Shown here piece after piece: positions 8,870 to 17,336 of a DNA stretch of 64,000 bases. The DNA lies in contig NZ_BTPU01000061.1 in NCBI RefSeq assembly GCF_036985595.1, forward strand, positions 13,959 to 77,958, in the 5' to 3' direction. This stretch comes from Vallitalea maricola. Its GTDB lineage: Bacteria > Bacillota > Clostridia > Lachnospirales > Vallitaleaceae. The translations under genes and the position numbers were made by a program. Position 1 is the stretch's first letter. Every line of letters starts with the position of its first letter. The notes below the pieces were generated by a model. That model was not told the origin of the DNA, searched no databases, and saw only the letters and a list, made by a program, of their open reading frames with translations.

Positions 8870-9664
8870 TTATTGTGCTTTAGTAACATCTAATAACGTG
8901 ATTACAATATTTTCTGCGTCAACCCCTGTTTGTCTCCTTACTACATCTTCTACTTTTGCAAGATCTGCTTGTGATAATTCTTTTGCATTAATTACTACAT
9001 CAACTTTATTATCAATCATTCTCACAAATACATCCTTGAATCCTTTAGCTTCTAATATAGATTCAGCAGCAGCTTCTTTTTCAATTCTATCTTGAAGGTC
9101 AATCATCTCTTTTACTGCTTCCACTTTATTTTCATCTTTCAGATTTTGATTGTCAATTATTGATAGATAACCTTCCTTTAATTTTGAATAATCCTGCTCC
9201 CTGTCTATTTTCTTTTGTAAGAAATATCCCGCTTGTAATGTATTACCACTAGTCAGGATAGCTTCCCCTACATTACCATCATTTTTTTCACTAGAAGTTT
9301 CTTTTGCTTCTTCTTTTTTTTCATCCTTATTTTCATTTTCTGGAACAGCTGAAGCAGGTTCAGTTGTTTTGTTCTCTCCTTGTTCCTGTTTTTGCTCTGG
9401 TTGTTGAGCAATACTATTTGGTGATTGTTGCTTTGATACATCATCTGCATTTTCTTCAGCTTTTGCATCAGTATTGGTGTTCTCACCATTTGGTACTAAT
9501 GCTGTTGGTGTTGTAACATTATCTTTTTTCTGTTCTTCACTTTGATTATTCAACACTTCTTGTGTAGGAGTACCATCATTTTCTGTAAACTGAAGATATC
9601 CCGCTATCGCAATCATAATAACCAAAGCAGTAATTATAATTTGATTCTTTTTAAAAGTTTGCAT
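8870..9664 (-). CDS. spoIIIAH: Stage III sporulation protein AH
   Basis: Mother-cell membrane protein that pairs with forespore SpoIIQ to form the channel joining the two cells during engulfment. One N-terminal transmembrane helix (residues ~10-25) is followed by a long Gln/Glu/Asn/Lys-rich low-complexity stretch (~30-135) and a C-terminal ring-forming YscJ/FliF-like domain ending in ENIVITLLDVTKAQ. At 264 aa it is somewhat longer than the Bacillus protein, due to the linker. It is the last gene of the spoIIIA operon. Confidence 0.93.
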   Translation of the reverse strand: MQTFKKNQIIITALVIMIAIAGYLQFTENDGTPTQEVLNNQSEEQKKDNVTTPTALVPNGENTNTDAKAEENADDVSKQQSPNSIAQQPEQKQEQGENKTTEPASAVPENENKDEKKEEAKETSSEKNDGNVGEAILTSGNTLQAGYFLQKKIDREQDYSKLKEGYLSIIDNQNLKDENKVEAVKEMIDLQDRIEKEAAAESILEAKGFKDVFVRMIDNKVDVVINAKELSQADLAKVEDVVRRQTGVDAENIVITLLDVTKAQ

Positions 9665-9666
9665 AA

Positions 9667-10269
9667 TTATTCCCCCTTATTTTGAACCATTTTCATTACT
9701 TCTATTTTATGCATAGGAACGTCTAATAATACTTTAGCCGCATTAATTAAGTTTTTTTTAACAAGTATATCATCACCGCCTTCAGCTATTATTACAACGC
9801 CACTAATTTCTGGTTCAAGCTCTTTTAATATGATTGGTTTAGTAGAACCATCGGAGTTATTAATAAGTACAGTGGCTTCTTTAGAATCTGTTTGAATACT
9901 TTGTCTTGTTCCACCTTCACTATCTACTTCATCGGATTGTGTTTGTGAATTAGGGGTATCTTTATTTATAATTATTTCACCGCTTGTTTTTAACATAATT
10001 ATTACTTCAACTTTACCCACTCCATCAATATTAGCAAATTCCTTCTCAAGTCTTTTTTCAAGTTTTTCTTCATACGTTTGGGGATCACTTGCCTTATATG
10101 TATTAGGTGCGATGATACTATTATCTACCTTGGTATTATTGCTTGGTTTGATAAGATTTTTTGAAAATAATAGAAGCAATAATCCTGTCAAAAACATAAT
10201 GAAGAGAAAGCTTATTCTTTTTTTATCTTTTTCGGTCTTATTACCTTTTGTAAAAAAATCCAATTTCAT
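9667..10269 (-). CDS. spoIIIAG: Stage III sporulation protein AG
   Basis: Second ring-forming protein of the feeding-tube channel. It has a basic N-terminus, a single transmembrane helix near residues 21-41 and a ring-building domain with KLEKEFANIDGVGKVEVIIML. The C-terminal part VVIIAEGGDDILVKKNLINAAKVLLDVP is the conserved end of the family. It stops 2 bp before spoIIIAH begins. Confidence 0.93.
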   Translation of the reverse strand: MKLDFFTKGNKTEKDKKRISFLFIMFLTGLLLLLFSKNLIKPSNNTKVDNSIIAPNTYKASDPQTYEEKLEKRLEKEFANIDGVGKVEVIIMLKTSGEIIINKDTPNSQTQSDEVDSEGGTRQSIQTDSKEATVLINNSDGSTKPIILKELEPEISGVVIIAEGGDDILVKKNLINAAKVLLDVPMHKIEVMKMVQNKGE

Positions 10270-10315
10270 CTTTATCCTCCTGTGCTTTTAGGTTAAAAAC
10301 AAAGTGTAAAAACAG

Positions 10316-10933
10316 TTAACATGTCTCTATAGTAATATGTATATTATTAGAGGACAATTTATAGAAGTTTTTAATTATTTTTTTTATTTTTTTTTCTAAT
10401 AGAATATCTTCAGATGACCTTAATGCCATATTATCATTAGATTCTCCTATGAGAATTTTTTGTATTTTTACTCTATCTATCTGAGAATCTTTATTTTCAA
10501 TATATTCACTGTTCACTGTGAGATTTATTTCTTTGATTGTACCGTAGTCTTCATTGTTGATATCTTCTTCGATTTCTACTGAAGCATTGGTTATAGAGAT
10601 TTTTTCATCTTCCAGTAGTCCTTTTACATGATTAATTATCTTATCTTTATAAATCTTCAAGGTTATCTCATTTTGAACATCTGCGTACTTATTTTCAGTT
10701 CCCTGGGTATCGGTATAATTGATTTTAAATTGATTCTTGATAACATCCAAATTGAATTGTTCAAGTATCCCATTATATTTGATTATTGGATTTATTATTA
10801 TAATCATCAATATAATTCCAGAAAACAATCGAAAATATTTCTTCATATTTCCACCAGGTATGAGATATTCCAATATCTTAGCTAATAATAAAAAGATAAC
10901 TATGTTTTTTATAAAACTATAGAATACTTCCAT
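10316..10933 (-). CDS. spoIIIAF: Stage III sporulation protein AF
   Basis: Membrane protein of the SpoIIIA-SpoIIQ complex with two N-terminal membrane segments (residues ~5-22 and ~32-50) and an extracytoplasmic ring-type domain containing ITLTVNSEY-like strands (INLTVNSEYIENK). The 205-residue length and its place between AE and AG support the assignment, though sequence conservation in AF is generally low. Confidence 0.9.
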   Translation of the reverse strand: MEVFYSFIKNIVIFLLLAKILEYLIPGGNMKKYFRLFSGIILMIIIINPIIKYNGILEQFNLDVIKNQFKINYTDTQGTENKYADVQNEITLKIYKDKIINHVKGLLEDEKISITNASVEIEEDINNEDYGTIKEINLTVNSEYIENKDSQIDRVKIQKILIGESNDNMALRSSEDILLEKKIKKIIKNFYKLSSNNIHITIETC

Positions 10934-10960
10934 ATTTTCATTCCTTCATTGAATAATATT

Positions 10961-12121
10961 TTATCTTATGTAAGCTGTAATACTTGTTGCATTCAAGATT
11001 ATTGTTATCGTGATTATAAATAAAAAAGCGGTAATAATAACTATTCCAAGGAGTATAAAACATATATCCCCAACATTGGATAAACAATTAACTATACGTT
11101 TATCGGATATTGGTTGGATTATGGCAGATGCAAATTTATATAATAAAGTCACAACAAGTATTTTTATTATTGGTATCAAACATATCACAATGATAATTAT
11201 CAATGCTACTATACCTATTCCATTTTTTATTAAGACTGCACACCCTAGAACTGTATCAGCTACACCGCTTAATGTAGTACCAACAAATGGAATAGCTGAT
11301 ACTGCAACTTTTACAGATTTATTAGCTATACCATCTATGACTGGTGTTGTAAAACTCTGCATGGTAAGAACTGCTGCAAAAACGATAACAAGTACCTTGA
11401 TTCCCCAATTTACTATGTTTTTGAATAGTTCCACCATCTTGGATAAAATACTTTCTTCTGTAATGCTGTTAATTATCTCAAGAACAATAATTATATATAC
11501 AAAAGGTACTACATATTTTAGAATAATGTTTTCTACTACGCCAATTATGATTAGCATTATCTGGCTATAGAGAAAAGTTGAAGTATAATTCCCCGACAAA
11601 GCAGTAGCAGCAAATAAGCTAGGTATCAAAGTTTTAATAAAGGTCTGTAGATTAGATATTACTTGAAGCGCTATAGTATTCAATATATTGTAAGATTTCA
11701 ATATTATGGTTGACATCAATAGAAAAACAACAAAATAGCCAACTTCGCCTACATATTTATTATTAAAAGCAGTAGTAAAATTAGTGAATACTGCTGCTAT
11801 CAAAGCAATGGCAATAAGTTCTATTATCAATTTTATATTCCCTTTTACTTCTATGAAGATATTATCTAACACTAATCCAAACATATCATTGAAGTTAAGG
11901 TCCAAATCTCCGCTAATAACTTTGTTCAATGTTTCCCTGAAGTCAATCTTAAACCCATTTTCATTACTGAGTATTTCGTCCACCGCGGATTGAATATCAT
12001 CATACTCAATAACTTTTTCCTGCTCTGCTAATATATTATCTACTTCTGATGAAGCAAACACACTTATAGATGATAATTTTAAAGCCATAACTATTATCAA
12101 TAACCATCTAATTCTTCTCAT
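10961..12121 (-). CDS. spoIIIAE: Stage III sporulation protein AE
   Basis: Polytopic membrane protein of the engulfment-stage channel. A signal-like N-terminus is followed by a short hydrophilic part and at least seven hydrophobic helices. Conserved family segments include the region around SAIPFVGTTLSGVADT. The 386-residue length is standard. AGGAGA precedes the ATG. Confidence 0.95.
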   Translation of the reverse strand: MRRIRWLLIIVMALKLSSISVFASSEVDNILAEQEKVIEYDDIQSAVDEILSNENGFKIDFRETLNKVISGDLDLNFNDMFGLVLDNIFIEVKGNIKLIIELIAIALIAAVFTNFTTAFNNKYVGEVGYFVVFLLMSTIILKSYNILNTIALQVISNLQTFIKTLIPSLFAATALSGNYTSTFLYSQIMLIIIGVVENIILKYVVPFVYIIIVLEIINSITEESILSKMVELFKNIVNWGIKVLVIVFAAVLTMQSFTTPVIDGIANKSVKVAVSAIPFVGTTLSGVADTVLGCAVLIKNGIGIVALIIIIVICLIPIIKILVVTLLYKFASAIIQPISDKRIVNCLSNVGDICFILLGIVIITAFLFIITITIILNATSITAYIR

Positions 12122-12169
12122 AGTATTCTCCTAATTCATTTAAAACTAATTGACCGTATATGTAGCAAT

Positions 12170-12556
12170 CTATATTAAGATATTAGTTATCATATTAATG
12201 ATTGATAGTATTACGGGCATGGATATAATTAATATCATTATTTTTCCTGCCATCTCTATTTTACTTGCTATCGCTTGCTGCCCAGCGTCCTTACATAATT
12301 GGGCACCAAATTCTGTTATGAAGGCAATTCCCAGTATTTGCAGTAGTATCTTAATATATATATCATTTATATTTATTAAACCTGTAATTCTAGATATCAA
12401 ATCCAGTATTACACCTAACTTGTCAATAACAATAAAGAAGATAACTATACTAGCTGCAATACCTATATAAATACCAAATTCAGCATTACTTTTTTTTAGT
12501 ACAACTATTAATATTGTTGATACAATACCGATAATGACAACTTGTACAGCTTCCAT
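12170..12556 (-). CDS. spoIIIAD: Stage III sporulation protein AD
   Basis: Small four-helix membrane protein. The conserved segment IAFITEFGAQLCKDAGQQAIASKIEMAGK is readable (ITEFGAQLCKDAGQQAIA). I place the start at the second Met (ATG 12556), eight bases after AAGGA. It forms a set with SpoIIIAC, which it resembles in topology. Confidence 0.93.
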   Translation of the reverse strand: MEAVQVVIIGIVSTILIVVLKKSNAEFGIYIGIAASIVIFFIVIDKLGVILDLISRITGLININDIYIKILLQILGIAFITEFGAQLCKDAGQQAIASKIEMAGKIMILIISMPVILSIINMITNILI

Positions 12557-12587
12557 CAAAACATTCCTTTCAGATTTTACCTATATA

Positions 12588-12630
12588 CATTGACTTAAAC
12601 ATCTATACATCCATTTCAATAAGTTCAATA
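12588..12630. repeat. Dispersed hairpin repeat, copy 1
   Basis: This intergenic segment between spoIIIAC and spoIIIAD shares TCTATA-CATTTCAATAAGTTCAATA-type sequence with 20895-20938. TTGACTTAA at one end can pair with TAAGTTCAA at the other, giving a small hairpin-forming repeat. Confidence 0.5.
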
Positions 12631-12636
12631 TATTTT

Positions 12637-12831
12637 CTACAGTTGAAACAACGTCTGTATTTTTTCAAACAGTTCACTTATATATTCCACAATCCAATAA
12701 AGGACAACAACTAATCCTGCTAATGTAGTTAACATAGCTTGTTCATCTTTTCCTGCTTTCTTTAATAATTGGTTGAGGACTGCAACCACGATTCCAACTG
12801 CAGCTATTTTAAAAACAATAGATATATCCAT
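12637..12831 (-). CDS. spoIIIAC: Stage III sporulation protein AC
   Basis: About 64-residue protein with two membrane helices and LNQLLKKAGKDEQAMLTTLAGLVVVLYW, the family core (KKAGKDEQAMLTTLAG). The strong GAGGGGAGGG site five bases before ATG 12831 fixes the start as MDISIV, not the upstream ATG. Part of the SpoIIIA secretion-like channel. Confidence 0.93.
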   Translation of the reverse strand: MDISIVFKIAAVGIVVAVLNQLLKKAGKDEQAMLTTLAGLVVVLYWIVEYISELFEKIQTLFQL

Positions 12832-12874
12832 TATTACCCTCCCCTCAGAATAAGGCACGTCAAATTATCTTTTG

Positions 12875-13396
12875 CTATATGAAAAGTACAATGACCAATA
12901 TACCCCCAAGAACTCCAAGGCTTCTATACAATTTATTGTATTTGGCATCATCTTCCATAGTAACTTTTATTTCTTCATTTATTTGCTCTAGAAGTAGATT
13001 GATATTATTATTTTGCATCTCTTTATCTAGATACCCTATATTTTCACTGAAGATTATAATATTTTTAATATCTGTAGGGTTCAAATAAGTCCTTTTCAAT
13101 ATTTCTTCAGCTTTTTTCTTCCATACTTCTGTCAATGTTTTTCCTGAATTGAGTTTTAGTTCTTCTGATATGGATTTAAAAAAATCAGCTATCTCGTGGT
13201 CAAATCTTTTACTGATATCTTCTAAGGCTTCTGGCATTGGAGATAATGAGTAATTGATTTCACCTCTTAATAGAATCAGCGCTTTTTTCAATATTCTAAG
13301 GTCATTGCTTCTTCTTATGTAACTTTTACTATAATATAAACCTAAAAGTGAAGATGATATAAGTATTAGAGTGGCACCTAATATTTTTACAACCAT
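12875..13396 (-). CDS. spoIIIAB: Stage III sporulation protein AB
   Basis: Membrane-anchored protein with hydrophobic helices at both ends (residues ~4-22 and ~157-172) and a helical cytoplasmic middle (LRILKKALILLRGEINYSLSPMPEAL), resembling GspF-type components. The 173-residue length matches the family. It follows spoIIIAA by 17 bp. Confidence 0.93.
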   Translation of the reverse strand: MVVKILGATLILISSSLLGLYYSKSYIRRSNDLRILKKALILLRGEINYSLSPMPEALEDISKRFDHEIADFFKSISEELKLNSGKTLTEVWKKKAEEILKRTYLNPTDIKNIIIFSENIGYLDKEMQNNNINLLLEQINEEIKVTMEDDAKYNKLYRSLGVLGGILVIVLFI

Positions 13397-13413
13397 GAAA
13401 TAACCCCCTTAAC

Positions 13414-14370
13414 TTAATTATCAACAACAATACTTATCATTTTGCCCTGCTTATCATATATTTTCTTTACATCACCAACTCCATTTTTACTTTCTAGAAC
13501 AATAAAACGTTCAATTATATTTTTATCTATCAATTTTTCCAGTATAGGTTTATTCTTGACTTCAATCAGTGACGAGCCATGTACAGTACATATCATCTTG
13601 CAACCTGCATTGATAACAAAATCTATGGCTTCTATATCTTCACTGCTCCCTATTTCATCTACAGCAATGACTTCTGGAGACATTGATCTTATAAGCATGA
13701 GCATACCTTCAGTTTTTGGACATCCGTCAAGTATATCTGTTCTGATTCCTACATCATTTTGTGGTATGCCTCTATAACAGCCTCCTATTTCAGATCTTTC
13801 ATCAACTACACCTATGGTTATTCCTGTATTATTACTTACACCATCTGAGAGCTGTCTTACTATATCTCTTAATAATGTTGTCTTGCCACATCTAGGAGGA
13901 GATATTATTAGAGTATGGTATATTGTATTTTCTTGAAATATGTAGGGTATAACTTTGTTGGCACAGCCTTTTATTTCATGTGAAATCCTGATATTTATGC
14001 AGGTTATGTTTTTTATAGTCTTTACTCTATTATTCTCTACGACAACCTTTCCTGCCAATCCAACACGATGTCCTCCATCAACGGTTATATATCCATTTCT
14101 CAGCTCGTCCTCAAAGGCATATAGGGAATAGTTGCTTATGAATTCCATAGTATCCTTCAAATCTTTTTCAGTTATGATATAAGCTCTTTTGCTGCTTGTT
14201 ACTAACTGGTCTTGGTTTAGAAAGTATTCTTTATTATCTATTCTTATAATAAGAGGTTTATTAACTCTCAATCTGATTTCCTGCAATAAGTCCAACTGCT
14301 CTTTCTTTAATGAGCCAAACCATCCTCGAAGATTAGTTGTTAATATTTTTTCAACAGTTTCTTTTTTCAT
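13414..14370 (-). CDS. spoIIIAA: Stage III sporulation protein AA (secretion-type ATPase)
   Basis: Cytoplasmic ATPase proposed to energise the SpoIIIA channel. Walker A is SPPRCGKTTLLRDIVRQL near residue 150 and Walker B is VIAVDEIGSSEDIEAI near 230. The upstream GYITVDGGHRVGLAGK segment is family-specific. ATG 14370 (MKKETVEK) follows AAAGGTGG with seven bases spacing and gives the usual ~318 aa; the longer frame upstream is untranslated leader. Confidence 0.95.
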   Translation of the reverse strand: MKKETVEKILTTNLRGWFGSLKKEQLDLLQEIRLRVNKPLIIRIDNKEYFLNQDQLVTSSKRAYIITEKDLKDTMEFISNYSLYAFEDELRNGYITVDGGHRVGLAGKVVVENNRVKTIKNITCINIRISHEIKGCANKVIPYIFQENTIYHTLIISPPRCGKTTLLRDIVRQLSDGVSNNTGITIGVVDERSEIGGCYRGIPQNDVGIRTDILDGCPKTEGMLMLIRSMSPEVIAVDEIGSSEDIEAIDFVINAGCKMICTVHGSSLIEVKNKPILEKLIDKNIIERFIVLESKNGVGDVKKIYDKQGKMISIVVDN

Positions 14371-14394
14371 CACTTGTCCACCTTTCTTAAAACA

Positions 14395-14425
14395 ATATAT
14401 GCCTGTACAAACTTTTTTATGATAA
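14395..14425 (-). promoter_or_regulatory. Possible sigma-E promoter of spoIIIA
   Basis: On the minus strand TATCATAA and CATATATT are separated by 15 bp, close to the mother-cell sigma-E pattern (ATA-rich -35, CATA-n-A-n-T -10). They lie about 25-55 bp upstream of the spoIIIAA start. spoIIIA is a known sigma-E operon in Bacillus. The match is partial. Confidence 0.4.
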
Positions 14426-14523
14426 GAATTTTGTTTAATCATAAACAAATTTAATATCTCATATATTGTATAAATCTAAAGTAACTATCAACAACTCACT
14501 ACCTGATAAGGAGCAAATATGTT

Positions 14524-15645
14524 ATGAGAATAATCTATTTATTGATGTTATGTTTTTTTATAATAAAACCTATTGATGTTAATTGTACTGAAGAGATAAG
14601 TTATGAGTGGAAATACATACATGGAAAAGTCATATCCGTTATAGAGGATACTGTTGATGAAGAAAATTGTATGAGATATCAAAAATTACTGGTAAAAGTG
14701 ACAGAACGAGACCTGGCTGGTGAAGCAGAGATTGAAAACGTGATTAATACAGCTTCAATATATAAAATTGTTGTCAAACCAGGGGATGAAATTATTATTG
14801 TATGTAATCAGACAGGGGATACCATAGAAAATGGAAGGGTATATTCTTATGCCCGTGATAAGTATCTAATTTACCTTTTATTAGTTTTTATGGGTGCCTT
14901 ATTACTCTTTGGAGGTAAAAATGGATTCTATTCAATTATAAGCCTGACCATATGTGTTTCTTTGATACTTTTTGGCTTCTTTCCATTGATAATGAAATCA
15001 TATAATCCAATTATAGTGGTCAGTGTTATAAGTATCATATCTACTTTAATTACATTGTCTGTTATTGGTGGTCTCAATATTAAAACTTATGCAGCTATTA
15101 TTGGTACTATAGGCGGAGTGATTACAGCAGGTTTGTTAACATTTTATTTTGGGGCTCTAACACATATTCAAGGTATTGGTGATGAAAATGTTGAACTTTT
15201 ATCATATTTCACTGAAGGGTATAATCTTAATTTTCGAGATTTGTTGTATGCTGGTATCATTATAGGGGCTCTTGGAGCCATTATGGACGTTAGTATGTCA
15301 ATTGCTTCTTCTATGGGAGAGCTTTATGAGAGTAATCCTAGAATAGGTAAAGATAAACTTTTTACGGCAGGTATGCGAATTGGTAAAGATATAATGGGAA
15401 CCATGTCCAACACACTTATATTAGCTTATGCTGGTAATTCTATAAGCATGATTTTAGTATTTTTCTTGTATAACAGGTCATTAGTACAATTTATTAATTC
15501 TGATCAGATAGCTGGAGAGATATTAAGGGCGCTGTGTGGCAGTATTGGCTTGATATTCAGCATTCCAATAACTTCTATAGCTTTTATATCCATCAGTAAA
15601 AAGCGTAATAATTATGTTAAGCCAAAAGCAGTTTATAGAAAATAA
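14524..15645 (+). CDS. YibE/F-like multipass membrane protein
   Basis: Polytopic protein of 373 residues. A signal-like first helix is followed by an extracytoplasmic beta domain (~20-110) and seven or so membrane helices. The YibE/F core includes IGALGAIMDVSMSIASSM, then MRIGKDIMGTMSNTLILAYAG. Family function is unproven (some members are called efflux-like). The ATG at 14524 is used because the ATG four bases upstream hits TGA after one codon. It is divergent from spoIIIA and the only plus-strand backbone gene here. Confidence 0.88.
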   Translation: MRIIYLLMLCFFIIKPIDVNCTEEISYEWKYIHGKVISVIEDTVDEENCMRYQKLLVKVTERDLAGEAEIENVINTASIYKIVVKPGDEIIIVCNQTGDTIENGRVYSYARDKYLIYLLLVFMGALLLFGGKNGFYSIISLTICVSLILFGFFPLIMKSYNPIIVVSVISIISTLITLSVIGGLNIKTYAAIIGTIGGVITAGLLTFYFGALTHIQGIGDENVELLSYFTEGYNLNFRDLLYAGIIIGALGAIMDVSMSIASSMGELYESNPRIGKDKLFTAGMRIGKDIMGTMSNTLILAYAGNSISMILVFFLYNRSLVQFINSDQIAGEILRALCGSIGLIFSIPITSIAFISISKKRNNYVKPKAVYRK

Positions 15646-15657
15646 TATAATTTAAAT

Positions 15658-15692
15658 AAACTCTGTTTATGTTAGCTAAACAGAGTTTTTAT
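15658..15692 (+). terminator. Terminator of the YibE/F-like gene
   Basis: AAACTCTGTTTA and TAAACAGAGTTT form a 12-bp stem with a 7-nt loop, followed by TTTATTTTA. It lies between two convergent genes and may also serve the HD-GYP gene on the other strand. Confidence 0.8.
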
Positions 15693-15693
15693 T

Positions 15694-16302
15694 TTATAAG
15701 TTTTTTGCCCATTTGTTCCATAAGCTTTCAATGATATTGACTAAACATGGGTCAAATTGTATCCCTTTATTGGATACAACTTCTTTCTTGCATTCGTCCC
15801 AAGATAAACTTTTTTTGTATGGTCTTTCAGAAATCATGGCGTCTATTGAATCACTTATTGCAATTATTCTTGATGCTAATGGTATTTCCTTTTCTTTTAA
15901 ACCTTCTGGATATCCTTTTCCATCCCATCTTTCATGGTGATACAGCACTATGATAGCTATATCTTTAAGATTTTTGGATTTCATCAATATATCATATCCC
16001 ATTCTACTATGATTTTTTACAATATTATATTCATGTGGTTGTAATTTACTTGGTTTATTGAGTATATTATCAGGAATACCTATCTTTCCTATATCGTGTA
16101 AATGACCGGCAAGATGCAAGTCTTCCAATTCTTTTTTTCTAAGCCCATATTTTTTTCCTATATCATATGCCATATGGGCAACCCTATCAGAATGACCACT
16201 TGTATATGTATCTTTTGCTTCTAATGCTCCTATTAAACATTCTATAATATCATGATAACGATGAAATCTTTTATGTCTTAATCTATCAAAAATATCAATC
16301 AC
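15694..16302 (-). CDS. Stand-alone HD-GYP domain phosphodiesterase
   Basis: HD-GYP proteins hydrolyse cyclic di-GMP. The visible ligands are HSDRVAHMAYDIG, HLHDIGKIGIPDNILNKPSKL (HD), HHERWDGKGYPEGLKEKEIP (HH and GYP) and SRIIAISDSIDAM. The protein has only ~200 residues and no sensor or receiver domain, so control is likely transcriptional. It is preceded by a near-consensus promoter and a Fur-box-like sequence (separate entries). Confidence 0.93.
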   Translation of the reverse strand: MIDIFDRLRHKRFHRYHDIIECLIGALEAKDTYTSGHSDRVAHMAYDIGKKYGLRKKELEDLHLAGHLHDIGKIGIPDNILNKPSKLQPHEYNIVKNHSRMGYDILMKSKNLKDIAIIVLYHHERWDGKGYPEGLKEKEIPLASRIIAISDSIDAMISERPYKKSLSWDECKKEVVSNKGIQFDPCLVNIIESLWNKWAKNL

Positions 16303-16395
16303 TTCTTTCTTATTGGTCTAATAACATATAAGAGATATAAATACTTGTCCAAATAAACTTATCATATAACTTTTTCTACATGTCAGGAGTATAAT

Positions 16396-16410
16396 TGATA
16401 ATGATTAGCA
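16396..16410 (-). promoter_or_regulatory. Fur-box-like operator upstream of HD-GYP gene
   Basis: The 15-mer TGATAATGATTAGCA matches the 7-1-7 ferric-uptake-regulator consensus TGATAATnATTATCA at all but one position. It lies just downstream of the predicted transcription start of the HD-GYP promoter, a position where a repressor would block initiation. Whether the binder is Fur, PerR or another paralogue cannot be told from sequence. Confidence 0.55.
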
Positions 16411-16421
16411 ATTTCAATAAT

Positions 16422-16450
16422 AGTATAGTTTATATTGTTAAGTATGTCAA
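16422..16450 (-). promoter_or_regulatory. Sigma-A promoter of HD-GYP gene
   Basis: On the minus strand TTGACA and TATACT are separated by exactly 17 bp, a near-perfect vegetative promoter, about 120 bp upstream of the HD-GYP start. Confidence 0.75.
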
Positions 16451-16584
16451 TAAATACCAAAATCTCTTACACATAAATCAGTGATTGATATTACAAGTAA
16501 ATCAGAAAAAATGTTTTGTTCTGACTTGGCTTTTGCAAAACAGTATATGTATATGTTACGCCAGCTACTTGCTCGTCCTGAGCA

Positions 16585-16616
16585 AAAAAATAAAAGCCTA
16601 ATGGCTTTTATCTATA
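16585..16616 (-). terminator. Terminator of efp
   Basis: On the minus strand AAAAGCC-ATTA-GGCTTTT is followed by ATTTTTTT, just after the efp stop at 16629. The rest of the 16303-16628 interval holds the HD-GYP promoter and no convincing gene. Confidence 0.85.
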
Positions 16617-16628
16617 AATCAAGTGATA

Positions 16629-17186
16629 TTATGCTCTTGATAAGTATTCACCTGTTCTTGTATCGATTTTTATTTTGTCTCCGATGTTAACAAATAATGG
16701 AACGTTAACACTGGCACCAGTTTCAACTTCTGCTGGTTTAGTTGCTCCAGTAGCTGTATCGCCTTTTACTCCTGGTTCTGTATGAATTATCTCTAACTCT
16801 ACAAATAGTGGTGGTTCAATTCCGAAAACTTCTCCTTCATGGCTTAAGATTTTTACCATATCATTTTCTTTAACAAATTTTAATGTATCGCCTATTTGAT
16901 CGCTATTAATTGCGATTTGATCATATGTTTCACTATCCATGAAATGGAATAAATCGCCATCAGTATATAAGTATTGCATATCCTTCTTTTCAATATGCGC
17001 TTTTGGCATTTTTTCAGTAGGTCTAAATGTTTTTTCAATAACTGAACCTGTTTTTAGATTTTTAAGCTTAGTTCTAACGAAAGCTGCTCCTTTTCCAGGT
17101 TTTACGTGTTGAAATTCAATAACAGTGTATATTTGATTTTCATATTGAATTGTTAGACCGTTTCTAAAATCTCCAGCTGATACCAT
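16629..17186 (-). CDS. efp: Elongation factor P
   Basis: Relieves ribosome stalling at polyproline stretches. The 185-residue protein shows the KOW-like N-domain with tip loop VKPGKGAAFVR, where Lys32 is the position modified in many bacteria. Two OB domains end with the conserved C-terminus GDKIKIDTRTGEYLSRA. It is downstream of the Xaa-Pro peptidase gene, a very common pairing. Confidence 0.97.
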   Translation of the reverse strand: MVSAGDFRNGLTIQYENQIYTVIEFQHVKPGKGAAFVRTKLKNLKTGSVIEKTFRPTEKMPKAHIEKKDMQYLYTDGDLFHFMDSETYDQIAINSDQIGDTLKFVKENDMVKILSHEGEVFGIEPPLFVELEIIHTEPGVKGDTATGATKPAEVETGASVNVPLFVNIGDKIKIDTRTGEYLSRA

Positions 17187-17336
17187 ATATAATTTCCTCC
17201 CTAACTTTTATCTTTTATAGTGTAAACTAATACGGAATTTTTTTCAATAGTTTTATAACAAATATTAAGATTAATCCACAAAAACTCTATTGTGGAATAT
17301 ACCTATATAACTTATTATAGATAGTATAGAGTATAA

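Noticed and set aside
9268..9516. Reading frames on both strands over the low-complexity part of spoIIIAH
   Set aside because: Shadows of the CAA/GAA-rich linker in the true frame.
14371..14448. Longer N-terminus for SpoIIIAA
   Set aside because: The ribosome site AAAGGTGG lies directly before ATG 14370, and the extension contains the probable promoter.
16481..16690. Plus-strand reading frame between HD-GYP and efp
   Set aside because: It overlaps the efp 3' end and its terminator and lacks a ribosome site.
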